Shown here: piece after piece, positions 41,102 through 49,428 of the stretch
How positions within the stretch are numbered: the stretch's first letter is position 1
Layout: each line of letters opens with the position of its first letter
Assembly (NCBI GenBank): GCA_023436615.1
Contig: JAEZIO010000074.1
Span: 1 to 64,000, forward strand
Length of the DNA: 64,000 nt
Direction: 5' to 3'
From: Pseudomonadota bacterium
Lineage (GTDB): Bacteria > Pseudomonadota > Alphaproteobacteria > Sphingomonadales > Sphingomonadaceae
Made by a program: the position numbers and the translations under genes
The notes under the pieces: generated by a model
What the model saw: only the letters and a program-made list of their open reading frames with translations
Told to the model about the DNA's origin: nothing
Database searches by the model: none

Positions 41102-41580
41102 GCGCTGAATCGGTCCGCAAGTGGATCGCGGAGCACGCGCCGGACCTGCCGATCATCGAAGTCGAAGGGACCATTGCGACCGTTGCGACCGCCGCCGAAT
41201 CGCTCGGCGTCCTGCCTGGACGGATTGCCAAGACACTCGCAATCCGCGCCGGGGACCTGACCTTCCTGCTCGTAACCCGTGGCGACGCGCGGCTCGACAA
41301 CCGCAAGTGCAAGGAGGCGCTTGGGGCACGGCCGCGCATGCTCGGTGCCGACGAGACGCTGGAGATCACCGGCCACCCGGTCGGCGGCGTTTGCCCGTTC
41401 GGCCTCGCGACCGCCCTGCCCGTCTATCTCGACGTCTCGCTGAAAGCATTCGACATCGTCTATCCCGCCGCCGGCTCGCTCAACACATCCGTCGAGGTCG
41501 GCGTCGGACGTTTGTTCGAGCTCGTCGGAGAACGGTGGGTGGACCTATGCCGGCTGCCGGAGGAAACGGCCGGGGGTTAG
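41098..41580 (+). CDS. YbaK/EbsC-type aminoacyl-tRNA deacylase
   Basis: A 160-residue single-domain protein. Key segments are IEVEGTIATVATAAESLGV, GRIAKTLAIR with the essential Lys, LLVTRGDARLD, GHPVGGVCPFGL and VYLDVSLKAFDIVYPAAG. This fold edits mischarged tRNAs (Cys/Pro-tRNA and related). The GGVCPFG motif is typical of YbaK-like proteins. It is translationally coupled to the yjbQ-like gene and its last 36 bases overlap convergently with the FAD oxidoreductase gene. Confidence 0.92.
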   Translation: MSAESVRKWIAEHAPDLPIIEVEGTIATVATAAESLGVLPGRIAKTLAIRAGDLTFLLVTRGDARLDNRKCKEALGARPRMLGADETLEITGHPVGGVCPFGLATALPVYLDVSLKAFDIVYPAAGSLNTSVEVGVGRLFELVGERWVDLCRLPEETAGG

Positions 41581-42684
41581 GTCTGCGGGCGACACGGCGC
41601 CGAGCGGCCACGGCGTATCTAGGATCAGCGAGGCCGCGGCCGCAGCCATCATCGGCGAGGTCTGCAAGCCGAATCCACCCTGGCCAGCGAGCCAGAAGAA
41701 GCCATCCGAATCGGGCGCGAAACCGGCAACCGGCATGCGGTCCGGGGCGAAGGTTCGAAGCCCGGCCCATTTGTGGACGATCCGCTCGACGCGCATGGTC
41801 GTGCGCTCCTCGACCCGGTGTGCGGCGAGCGCCACTTCATAATCGTCGGGCTGCGCATCGCAGGGATCTGTCGGCACCTCGTCCATCGGCGAAGCGAACA
41901 GCCGCCCCGATTCGGGCGCAAAGTAGAGTTCGTCGCCAACGGTCTTCGCGAATGGCCAGCCAGAGATATCCGCCCCCGGCGGCGCGTCGAACGTGATGAT
42001 CGTCCGCCGCTTCGGAGCGAAGCCCAGCGGCGCAACACCGGCGAGCCGCCCGATAGCGTCAGCCCAGGAGCCGGCGGCATTCACTACCGTGGCGGCGGAG
42101 TAGCGCTCGCCGCTTTGGGTTTCGACTTCCCAGCTCCCGCCCGATCTTACAACGCTCGCCGCTGGCGCCGACGTGACGAGTGTGCCGCCGTTCCTGCGCA
42201 GCATGCGCGCATAGCCCTGCAACAGCGCATGCGGATCGAGCCTCAGCCCGTTGCGGTCGAGGATGGCGGACACCGCGCCACCTTTGCCCAATTTGAGGAC
42301 GGGACACAGCTCTCCGATTTCGGCGGAACCGACGCGCTCGAGCGTGGCGAAAGGCGCGATCGCCGCGTCCAGCTCGTCGAGCGCAGCAAGCTCGTCCTCC
42401 CGTGCATGGACCAAAACCGGCATCTTCCGCCCCAGGGGGACGTCGGTGAAGCCGTCGGGGGGCTGCTCGAGGAAGGGCCGACTGGCGAGCGTCAAGGCGC
42501 GCACGAGCGCGTTTCCGAGCGCGTAATGAAGCATCGTCGCGCTTCGGCCGGTCGAATGGAAGCCGATCGACTCCTCGGCTTCGAGCACTATGACCTTCGC
42601 ATGATCGCTGAGCACCGCTGCGGCGGAAAGGCCGGCGATGCCGCCCCCGATGACCAGGATGTCGGCGGTCGCGGCCGTGATCAG
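41545..42684 (-). CDS. FAD-dependent oxidoreductase (D-amino acid/glycine oxidase-like)
   Basis: A protein of about 379 residues with the Rossmann motif DILVIGGGIAGLSAAAVL, then VIVLEAEESIGFHSTGRSA, VNAAGSWADAIGRLAGV and the C-terminal RMPVAGFAPDSDGFFWLAGQGGFG. It belongs to the DAO fold; the GFHSTGRSA and GQGGFGLQ signatures fit oxidases of D-amino acids or hydroxy acids. The nucleotide-binding motif lies upstream of every ATG/GTG/TTG in frame, so translation must begin farther up. A CTG at 42684 overlaps the pntAA stop (CTGA) and has GAAAGG five bases before it, and is proposed as start. The substrate is unknown. Confidence 0.85.
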   Translation of the reverse strand: MITAATADILVIGGGIAGLSAAAVLSDHAKVIVLEAEESIGFHSTGRSATMLHYALGNALVRALTLASRPFLEQPPDGFTDVPLGRKMPVLVHAREDELAALDELDAAIAPFATLERVGSAEIGELCPVLKLGKGGAVSAILDRNGLRLDPHALLQGYARMLRRNGGTLVTSAPAASVVRSGGSWEVETQSGERYSAATVVNAAGSWADAIGRLAGVAPLGFAPKRRTIITFDAPPGADISGWPFAKTVGDELYFAPESGRLFASPMDEVPTDPCDAQPDDYEVALAAHRVEERTTMRVERIVHKWAGLRTFAPDRMPVAGFAPDSDGFFWLAGQGGFGLQTSPMMAAAAASLILDTPWPLGAVSPADLTPGRFLRQPA

Positions 42685-43805
42685 GCCAGCCTTTCGCTCA
42701 CGACCTTGCCGCCGCGCGTCAGGCGGATCGCCTCGACGATCTCGTCGCCGTCAGGAAGTTCAGGTGCATTCTTGTCTTTGTCCCAGAAGGCGCTGAGGAA
42801 GTTGAACAAATTACGAGCGAATAGCGCGGAGGAATCAGCTGCAAGGCTGCGCGCGAGATTGGTCGCGCCGATGATGGTGACGCCATGCTTTTCGATGCGC
42901 TCGCCGGCAACCGTGCCCTCCACATTGCCGCCGGCGTCCGCCGCCAGGTCGACGATGACGCTGCCGGCGCGCATCGTCGCGACCTGCGCGTCCGTGATCA
43001 GCCGCGGCGCGGGCTTTCCGGGGATGAGCGCCGTCGTAATGACGATGTCCTGCTTGGCGATATGGCTGGATACGAGCTCGGCCTGCGCCTTGCGATATTC
43101 GTCCGACATTTCCGTGGCGTAGCCGCCCTGCCCTTCGCCTTCGATGCCGGCGACATTCTCGACGAAAATGGCCTTCGCACCGAGCGACTGGATCTGCTCC
43201 TTCGTGGCCGAGCGGACGTCGGTGGCGCTGACCTGCGCTCCAAGGCGCCGAGCCGTCGCGATCGCCTGCAGCCCGGCCACGCCGACGCCCATCACGAATA
43301 GCTTCGCGGGGCTGATCGTGCCGGCAGCCGTCATCATCATCGGGAAAGCGCGGCCATAGGCGGCGGCGGCCTCCAGGACGGCCTTGTAGCCGGCCAGATT
43401 CGACTGGGACGACAATATGTCCATCGACTGCGCGCGGGTGATGCGCGGCATCCACTCCATCGCCAGCGCCTGCAGTCCTGCGTTCGCATAGGCTTGGATC
43501 GAGTCCTTGCGCCGCAGCGGGTCGAGAGCGCCGACCAGCAGCGCGTCCTTCGCCGCGCCGTTGAGGCTGTCCGGCTCGGGCCCGTTTACGCACAGGATCA
43601 CCGACGCCCCGGAAAGCGCATTCTTGCGGCTTGTCACCTTTGCGCCCGCTGCCTCGAAATCGGCGTCCGCGACGCTCGCACTGGCGCCAGCGCCCTTCTC
43701 GACGGCTACCTCGGCGCCGAGAGCGGTGAACTTCTTCACCGTCTCGGGGATCGCCGCGCAGCGCGTTTCGCCGGGCGCCGTCTCCTTGAGGACCGCAATC
43801 TTCAC
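42681..43805 (-). CDS. pntAA: NAD(P) transhydrogenase subunit alpha part 1 (NAD-binding)
   Basis: A 374-residue soluble domain dI. It begins KIAVLKETAPGETRCAAIPE, and shows DILSSQSNLAGYKAVLEAA, FVMGVGVAGLQAIATARRLGA (Rossmann motif), VSATDVRSATKEQ, ITTALIPGKPAPRLI and VDLAADAGGN. It binds NAD(H) and passes hydride to the NADP domain of PntB. It sits 13 bases after the cox IV-like peptide gene, but pntAB and pntB are about 4.8 kb further along, beyond the FAD oxidoreductase and unrelated genes. Confidence 0.97.
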   Translation of the reverse strand: MKIAVLKETAPGETRCAAIPETVKKFTALGAEVAVEKGAGASASVADADFEAAGAKVTSRKNALSGASVILCVNGPEPDSLNGAAKDALLVGALDPLRRKDSIQAYANAGLQALAMEWMPRITRAQSMDILSSQSNLAGYKAVLEAAAAYGRAFPMMMTAAGTISPAKLFVMGVGVAGLQAIATARRLGAQVSATDVRSATKEQIQSLGAKAIFVENVAGIEGEGQGGYATEMSDEYRKAQAELVSSHIAKQDIVITTALIPGKPAPRLITDAQVATMRAGSVIVDLAADAGGNVEGTVAGERIEKHGVTIIGATNLARSLAADSSALFARNLFNFLSAFWDKDKNAPELPDGDEIVEAIRLTRGGKVVSERLA

Positions 43806-43818
43806 CGGTGGCCGGCGG

Positions 43819-43971
43819 TCAGGCGATGATGAACAGGACGAGGATGGCGCTGACGAACGCGACGATGGCGCCCCACTTCAGGATGCCCGTGAACAGGGAA
43901 TAATCCTCCACGTGCTTCGCGACGTCGTGTGTCGGCGGATCGGTGAGAAGCGGCTCTTCCTTATTGGCCAT
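43819..43971 (-). CDS. aa3-type cytochrome c oxidase subunit IV family peptide
   Basis: A 50-residue peptide beginning MANKEEPLLTDPPTHDVAKH, with HVEDYSLFTGILKWGAI and one membrane helix (IVAFVSAILVLFIIA). The HxxxYxxF pattern before a single helix is that of the small bacterial aa3 oxidase subunit IV. Such peptides are commonly encoded upstream of the transhydrogenase genes in alphaproteobacteria, as here. The family structure shows the peptide bound to the oxidase core; its role is otherwise undefined. Confidence 0.88.
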   Translation of the reverse strand: MANKEEPLLTDPPTHDVAKHVEDYSLFTGILKWGAIVAFVSAILVLFIIA

Positions 43972-44091
43972 GCTGGTCCCCTATCATCTGGTCGCGGGCT
44001 GCATAACAAGCCCCTCGGCTACCCCCAAGAGCAATAAGCCTCTTAAGGCGGCCTTTACCCATTTCCCCTAGAGCAAGCGGGCGGAGTTTTT

Positions 44092-45528
44092 ATGCCCAAC
44101 ATGCCAATTCGATCGCTGCTGCTGGTGGACGCCGATCCGGCCGAGCGCCGGCGCGTGTCCGCTATCGCCTCGCGCGCCGGCTGGACGGTGGTCGGCGCCG
44201 ATGGGCTGGAGACGGCGCTGGCGCTCCTTCGCGGCCCCTACGGCCCCGAGGTGAAGGTCGCGCTTCTCGGCAATTGGGACAGGGATGCGGCGGCAGAGGT
44301 CATCGACGCGCTTCGCTCCTGCCATGAGGGCCTACCGGTGCTGGTGCTTGCCGACGGCGAGTCGCTGCCGCTTGCCGCAGATGCCATTCGCGCGGGCGCC
44401 ACCGATTTCCTGGGCAGGCCGGTCGCTCCGGAGCGCCTGCTCGAGGCGCTTGCCGCGGCAGCCGACCGCCGCCGCCCCAGCGGAGAGCTTACGCCGATCG
44501 CCGAAAAGCTCGCACCGGCGCTCTCGCTCGACCAGCTGGTCGGAGCAACGCCGGAATTCCGCGCGTCGCTGGCCGTCGCGGCCAAGGCCGCGCGCAACCG
44601 CCTTCCGATCCTCATCGTCGGCGAGCCCGGCAGCGGCAAGGAGAGCTTCGCGCGGGCCATCCACGCGGCGAGCCTGCGCGCGCGCTCGGCGCTAGTCACC
44701 GTGGACTGCAAGGCCGTTCCCGCGAACATCATCGAAAGCGAGCTGTTCGGCCATGAGGCCGGAGCCTTCCCGGGAGCCTTTTCCGCCCGCGACGGCAAGA
44801 TCCTCGAAGCGAACGGCGGCACGCTCCTGCTCGACGACATCGGCGCGCTTCCGGCGGCAACGCAGGAGGCGCTCGACCGCACGCTGGCGACCGGAGAGGT
44901 TCGGCCGGTCGGCTGCAACGGCAGCCATTCGGTCGACGTTCGGCTGATCGCGACGTGCAGCCGTCCGCTGTCCGACGAATTCCACGCGCCGCTTCGCGAA
45001 AGGCTCGAAGGCACGGTCGTCGTACTTCCGCCCCTTCGGGAGCGAAGCAGCGACATTCCTGCCCTCGCCCGCCACCTGCTTGCCCGTTTCGCGGAGCAAC
45101 AGCTGATGCGCGCCCTTGCCATCGACAATGCGGCGCTGACCGTGCTGATGCGCTACGGCTGGCCGGGCAATGTCCGCCAGCTTGCGAGCGTGTTGCTCCG
45201 CGCCGGCCTCGAATGCACGACCGGCTCGCTCGGCGTAGGCGATTTCCCGCACATCGCGACCCAATCGCGATTCACGGGCCGCGTGACGGACGTCATCCCG
45301 CGGATCAGCCGCCAGTCGAGCGACGCCGCGGTCAACGGTGTCGGAGCCATCACCATTTTCGACGACGACGGACATATCCGCCCGCTCGACGACATCGAAG
45401 CCGACCTCATCCGCCTGGCCATCGGCCATTACCGCGGCCGAATGACCGAAGTCGCCAAGCGGCTCGGGATCGGTCGTTCGACGCTCTACCGCAAGCTTGG
45501 CGAGATCGGCATCGACACCGCGGCGTAA
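44092..45528 (+). CDS. NtrC-like Fis-family regulator with degenerate receiver
   Basis: A 478-residue protein with receiver, AAA+ and Fis domains. In the receiver the phosphorylated Asp position reads Gly (VALLGNWD) and the conserved Lys reads Arg (LGRPV), so it is unlikely to be phosphorylated. The AAA+ domain has GEPGSGKESFAR, a GAFPGA in place of GAFTGA, GGTLLLDDIGALP and ATCSRPLSDEF. The C-terminus ends with a Fis helix-turn-helix (MTEVAKRLGIGRSTLYRKL). It resembles flagellar FlbD-type regulators more than NtrC, but this is a guess. Start ATG 44092 has GGAG seven bases upstream. Confidence 0.88.
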   Translation: MPNMPIRSLLLVDADPAERRRVSAIASRAGWTVVGADGLETALALLRGPYGPEVKVALLGNWDRDAAAEVIDALRSCHEGLPVLVLADGESLPLAADAIRAGATDFLGRPVAPERLLEALAAAADRRRPSGELTPIAEKLAPALSLDQLVGATPEFRASLAVAAKAARNRLPILIVGEPGSGKESFARAIHAASLRARSALVTVDCKAVPANIIESELFGHEAGAFPGAFSARDGKILEANGGTLLLDDIGALPAATQEALDRTLATGEVRPVGCNGSHSVDVRLIATCSRPLSDEFHAPLRERLEGTVVVLPPLRERSSDIPALARHLLARFAEQQLMRALAIDNAALTVLMRYGWPGNVRQLASVLLRAGLECTTGSLGVGDFPHIATQSRFTGRVTDVIPRISRQSSDAAVNGVGAITIFDDDGHIRPLDDIEADLIRLAIGHYRGRMTEVAKRLGIGRSTLYRKLGEIGIDTAA

Positions 45529-45546
45529 AGCGGCCAGCCTCTTGCG

Positions 45547-46326
45547 GTGAAGCCGCTGTTCCTTGCCCTTAGCTTCCTGCTTGCCGCCTGCGGAACGCAG
45601 CCCGGAGCAGCGAGAGCCGACCCATCCTACTGCTCGCAGCGAGTCTTCGAAGGCAGCCGCTTCACCGTCTGCGACCCGAAGGGCGGCGAACTGCGGCTCA
45701 TCGCCGCGCAGCGCAATGCCCCCGCGATCCGGTCCTTTCGCGAGCTGATGCGCCATGTCGAAACGAGCCGCGTCGCCTTCGCGATGAATGCCGGCATGTT
45801 CGACGAGAACGGGCGGCCGATCGGCCTTGCGGTAAGCGATTCTCGCGAAGTGCATCCGCTCAACGCCCGCGCGAAAGGCCCGGGCAACTTCTACATGATG
45901 CCCAACGGCGTCTTCATGGTGCTGCGAAACGGCCGCTCCGCGATCGTCCGGAGCAATTTTGTCCCGAAATCCGCGCGGCCACGTCTCGCAACTCAGTCGG
46001 GGCCGATGCTCGTGATCGGCGGCAAGCTTCACCCCGCGTTCGAGCGCGACGGCACGTCCCGCTACATCCGCAACGGCGTCGGCGTGACTGCCGGGGGCAA
46101 GCCGCTGTTCGTGATCTCGCAGGACCCGGTGTCGTTCGGCAAGATGGCGCGCTTCTTCCGCGACGTGCTCAAGACGCCCAATGCGCTCTTTTTCGACGGC
46201 GCGGTCAGCTCGCTCTGGGACCCGGCGAACGGACGCATGGACGGCCATTCGCCGCTCGGTCCCATCATCGTCGCGTTCAAAGCTTCGGAGTCAGCCCCTG
46301 GTCGCGAAGCCCGCGCCAGACCTTGA
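45547..46326 (+). CDS. DUF2233 (phosphodiester glycosidase-like) lipoprotein
   Basis: A 259-residue protein with a lipoprotein signal (FLLAAC lipobox) and a NAGPA/DUF2233 domain: FAMNAGMFDENGRPIGL, GNFYMMPNGVF, LATQSGPMLVIGGKLHP, YIRNGVGV and ALFFDGAVSSLWDP. Related domains uncover GlcNAc-1-phosphodiesters; in bacteria the substrate is probably an envelope glycan (inference). GTG at 45547 gives a normal signal. Its last 50 bases overlap convergently with folP. Confidence 0.88.
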   Translation: MKPLFLALSFLLAACGTQPGAARADPSYCSQRVFEGSRFTVCDPKGGELRLIAAQRNAPAIRSFRELMRHVETSRVAFAMNAGMFDENGRPIGLAVSDSREVHPLNARAKGPGNFYMMPNGVFMVLRNGRSAIVRSNFVPKSARPRLATQSGPMLVIGGKLHPAFERDGTSRYIRNGVGVTAGGKPLFVISQDPVSFGKMARFFRDVLKTPNALFFDGAVSSLWDPANGRMDGHSPLGPIIVAFKASESAPGREARARP

Positions 46327-47347
46327 GCGCCTGGACGGTTTCGGAAACGTCGTGGACCCGGACAATTTGGGCGCCCTGCTCCGCGGCCTTCAGGGCGAAG
46401 GCGATGCTTCCGCCGAGACGTTCGTCGGCCGGAGCCTCGTTGGATAGCGCGCCGATCGTCCGCTTGCGGCTGGCACCGACCACCAGCGCGCACCCGAGCC
46501 CGTGGAAAAGCGCGAGATTGTTCATCAGCTCGAGGTTGTGCGCGACGGTCTTGCCGAAGCCGAAGCCGATATCGACGAGAATCCGCGACCGCTCGATGCC
46601 TGCCGCCTCGGCAGCGGCGATCCGCTCTTCGAGCCACAGGAACACCTCGACGACGACGTCTTCGTACGTCGGATTGTCCTGCATAGTCTCCGGCGCGCCC
46701 TTGTGGTGCATCAGCACGACGGGAACACCCGCGGCGGCGACCGTCTCGGCGGAGCGCGGGTCGAATGTGAGCGCGGAGACGTCGTTGATCATCCGCGCCC
46801 CGGCTGCCAGCGCTGCCGTCATGACGTCAGCCTTGCGTGTGTCGACCGAAACCGCGACCCCGCCCGTCGCAAGCTGGCGAACGATGGGTTCAGTGCGCGC
46901 GATCTCGTCGCCTTCCCAGACAGGCTTGGCACCCGGGCGGGTCGATTCCCCACCGATATCGACGATGGCCGCGCCGGCCTCGGCCATTCGCGCGCCCGCG
47001 GCAGCAGCATCCTCGGCTCCCGCGAAGCGACCGCCGTCCGAAAAGCTGTCGGGCGTGGCGTTGACGATGCCCATGACGTGAGGCTGGTCGAGGCGAATGG
47101 TTCGGGACCCCAGTTCGAGCGCCGGGCGCGGGCTTGTCAGCCGTTCCCACGTTCTTGAGGTGTCGTCATCAAGATGATCTACAAGTGTTTCTATAGACAC
47201 CAGTTCTGTCGAGGCACGCCGATTGCCTTCAATACGGATGAGCTCGACCGCGGCAAACCAGTTCAACCCCCCTGCAAGCCGGGCGACCTTGCCGTCGAAG
47301 CCGAACGGGGAGTCCACGAATCCGGTAGGACGGAGAAACGTGCGCAC
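46277..47347 (-). CDS. folP: Dihydropteroate synthase
   Basis: A 356-residue folate enzyme. It has an N-terminal extension of about 100 residues (RTFLRPTGFVDSPFGFDG) as seen in other sphingomonad FolP proteins, then MGIVNATPDSFSDGG, DIGGESTRPGAKP, SVDTRKADV, INDVSALTFD, VLMHHKGAPETMQ, DIGFGFGKT and VGASRKRTIG. It condenses dihydropterin pyrophosphate with p-aminobenzoate. A GTG at 47347 was chosen; a CTG at 47356 overlapping the previous stop (CTGA) would give MTVVRTFLRP and is also plausible. Convergent overlap with the DUF2233 gene is 50 bases. Confidence 0.95.
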   Translation of the reverse strand: MRTFLRPTGFVDSPFGFDGKVARLAGGLNWFAAVELIRIEGNRRASTELVSIETLVDHLDDDTSRTWERLTSPRPALELGSRTIRLDQPHVMGIVNATPDSFSDGGRFAGAEDAAAAGARMAEAGAAIVDIGGESTRPGAKPVWEGDEIARTEPIVRQLATGGVAVSVDTRKADVMTAALAAGARMINDVSALTFDPRSAETVAAAGVPVVLMHHKGAPETMQDNPTYEDVVVEVFLWLEERIAAAEAAGIERSRILVDIGFGFGKTVAHNLELMNNLALFHGLGCALVVGASRKRTIGALSNEAPADERLGGSIAFALKAAEQGAQIVRVHDVSETVQALKVWRGLRDQGLTPKL

Positions 47348-47352
47348 GACAG

Positions 47353-48237
47353 TCAGTTCGTCAGCTCGGACGGCGGACGCCCGACGGGGCTCGAGGCAAG
47401 CTTCGGAGCGCGCGCATCCAGCGCCGCGAGCCAGCCGGAGGTTTCGCTGCCGACGCTGATCTGCGGGCTCGACGGCTCGATGCCGAGCTTTCGCTCCCAT
47501 CCGAGGATGGCGACGGCCGCCCGGCGGAATTGCCGGACGAAAGTGTCGGGTTGTCTCATCGCCTGGTTGACGAGCGCGTGGCCGAAGAAGGTCCAGTCAT
47601 TGTCGGCGGTGCAGCCGAACGAGGAGCGCATCGACGAGGCCGCCGTCGCGACGACCGTCCCTGGCCGGGCCAGCGCGGGAACGAACTGTCCCGAAAAGCA
47701 GGCCTGGAGGATGATCAGCCGGTTCTTGAAGCCCTGCTCGTCGAGCAGCGCCGCGAACTGCGCCGGGGTAATGACCGCCTCACCGCGCGCGGGGTCGCGG
47801 AAGTTGAGCCCTGCCCGCGGAGTACCGTGGCTCGTCGTGTACAGGACGAGCACGTCCTCATCCCGATTCATGAGCGCGGCAACGCGGCGCAACGCCTGGG
47901 CCAGATAATCGGGCGTTGCCGGCGCGTCGGCTTCGGCTGCGCCTTCGTCCTCGGCGAGCACGATCGATCGTCCCGCGGCGTCGAACCTCCGCGACAGGAC
48001 TCTCCCCGCCTCGCGCGCCTCCCGGCCGAAAACAGGCATGGTGTCGAGCGCCGCCACGACCACGTAGGCGTCGACGATGCCGGGGCGTTCGGGCTGCAAC
48101 CGGGCGAGCGCACGCTCGACGCGCGCCTGATCCTCGTACGCCGGTGCTTGAGCGGTTAGGGCCTGCGGATGAGCGGTCGCCGGAACGAGCGCGATCGCCG
48201 CCGCCCACATCCACATCGAACGCGATGCCCGCTTCAT
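47353..48237 (-). CDS. C13 (legumain-like) family cysteine peptidase, exported
   Basis: A 294-residue protein with a signal peptide (MWMWAAAIALVPATAHPQA) and a caspase-like core. The catalytic dyad is visible as LYTTSHGTPRAGLNF (His about residue 137) and IILQACFSGQFVP (Cys about 180). FFGHALVNQAMRQP and FRRAAVAILGWERKLG follow. The family includes legumain and GPI transamidase subunits; bacterial exported members are uncharacterised as a rule. It lies directly before folP (overlap of stop and putative CTG start) and after ccrM, an unusual context with no obvious functional link. Confidence 0.85.
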   Translation of the reverse strand: MKRASRSMWMWAAAIALVPATAHPQALTAQAPAYEDQARVERALARLQPERPGIVDAYVVVAALDTMPVFGREAREAGRVLSRRFDAAGRSIVLAEDEGAAEADAPATPDYLAQALRRVAALMNRDEDVLVLYTTSHGTPRAGLNFRDPARGEAVITPAQFAALLDEQGFKNRLIILQACFSGQFVPALARPGTVVATAASSMRSSFGCTADNDWTFFGHALVNQAMRQPDTFVRQFRRAAVAILGWERKLGIEPSSPQISVGSETSGWLAALDARAPKLASSPVGRPPSELTN

Positions 48238-48291
48238 TGCCCCTCCTGTGCGCGGCCCATCATGGCCGCTGGCGCGCGCCCCGCAAGGGGA

Positions 48292-49428
48292 TCAGCCAGG
48301 CTCGGAGAGGTATTTTTGCCGTAACGCGTCGAGCGGTCGCAGCTCGCCGGCCTCGGCGATGTGCCAGAAGGTCCACCCGTTGCACGACGGTGCGCCCTGG
48401 AGCGCGGCGCCGACCTTGTGGATGGAGCCGGAGTGCGGCCCCGATTCGATCGAACCGTCCGCGCGCACCCGCGCCGAAATCCGCTGCCTCGAATCGGTGA
48501 GCGTGGTTCCCGGCGAGCACAGGCCGCTTTCGACGAGCACTCCAAAGGCGACTCGCGGCGCGGCGCGCTTGTCCGCCATCGTCTCCATCGCGCTCTCGTC
48601 GAGCGGCAGGGTCGACGCGATGCGCCTCTTGGCGACCTTCACGTAGGATTGCTCCCGTTCGATTCCGATCCAGCGCCGGCCGAGCCGGCGGGCCACGGCC
48701 CCGGTCGTTCCGGTTCCGAAGAACGGATCGAGCACGACGTCGCCCGGCTTCGTGCACGCGAGCAGGATCCGGTACAGCAAGGCCTCGGGCTTCTGGGTGG
48801 GATGCGCCTTTGCGCCATCGTCGCCCTTGACCCGTTCGGATCCGCTGCAGATCGGCAGCACCCAGTCGGATCGCATCTGAAGATCGTCGTTGAGCGCCTT
48901 CATCGCGCGATAATTGAACGTGTAGCGGGCCTTCTCGTCCTTGGCGCACCACAGCAAAGTCTCATGTGCATTGGTGAAGCGCGTGCCGCGGAAGTTCGGC
49001 ATCGGGTTCGACTTGCGCCAGACAATGTCGTTGAGGATCCAGAATTCGGCGTCCTGCAGCAGAGACCCGACGCGATAGATATTGTGGTAGCTGCCGATCA
49101 CCCAGATCGTGCCGTCGTCCTTCAGGATGCGACGCGCCTGTTCGAGCCATTCGCGAGTGAAGTCGTCGTAAGCCGCGAGGCTGTCGAACTTGTCCCATTC
49201 GTCATCGACCGCGTCGACGCGGCTGCCTTCGGGCCGGAACAGGTCTCCCCCGAGCTGCAGGTTATAGGGCGGATCGGCGAAGATCATGTCAACGCACTTG
49301 TCCGGAAGGCGCGCCATCTCCGCGATGCAATCCCCCTGGAGGATCGAATCGATCGGAAGCTCGCGGGCCTTTGCGGGAGCAATGCGCGCGCGGCCTTCGT
49401 GCTCGGTGACTCGGGCAAGCAGGTTCAT
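48292..49428 (-). CDS. ccrM: CcrM-type GANTC adenine methyltransferase
   Basis: A 378-residue beta-class methyltransferase. The order is DPPYNLQLGGDLFRPEGS (motif IV), WRKSNPMPNFRGTRFTNAHETLLW, AHPTQKPEALLYRIL and DPFFGTGTTGAVARRLGR (SAM motif I, about 245), then the C-terminal DNA-binding domain (SIHKVGAALQGAPSCNGWTFWH). This sequence is that of cell-cycle methylase CcrM, which methylates adenine in GANTC. Its upstream region carries a dense cluster of its own target sites. The ATG at 49428 is followed by a full-length family match. Confidence 0.97.
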   Translation of the reverse strand: MNLLARVTEHEGRARIAPAKARELPIDSILQGDCIAEMARLPDKCVDMIFADPPYNLQLGGDLFRPEGSRVDAVDDEWDKFDSLAAYDDFTREWLEQARRILKDDGTIWVIGSYHNIYRVGSLLQDAEFWILNDIVWRKSNPMPNFRGTRFTNAHETLLWCAKDEKARYTFNYRAMKALNDDLQMRSDWVLPICSGSERVKGDDGAKAHPTQKPEALLYRILLACTKPGDVVLDPFFGTGTTGAVARRLGRRWIGIEREQSYVKVAKRRIASTLPLDESAMETMADKRAAPRVAFGVLVESGLCSPGTTLTDSRQRISARVRADGSIESGPHSGSIHKVGAALQGAPSCNGWTFWHIAEAGELRPLDALRQKYLSEPG

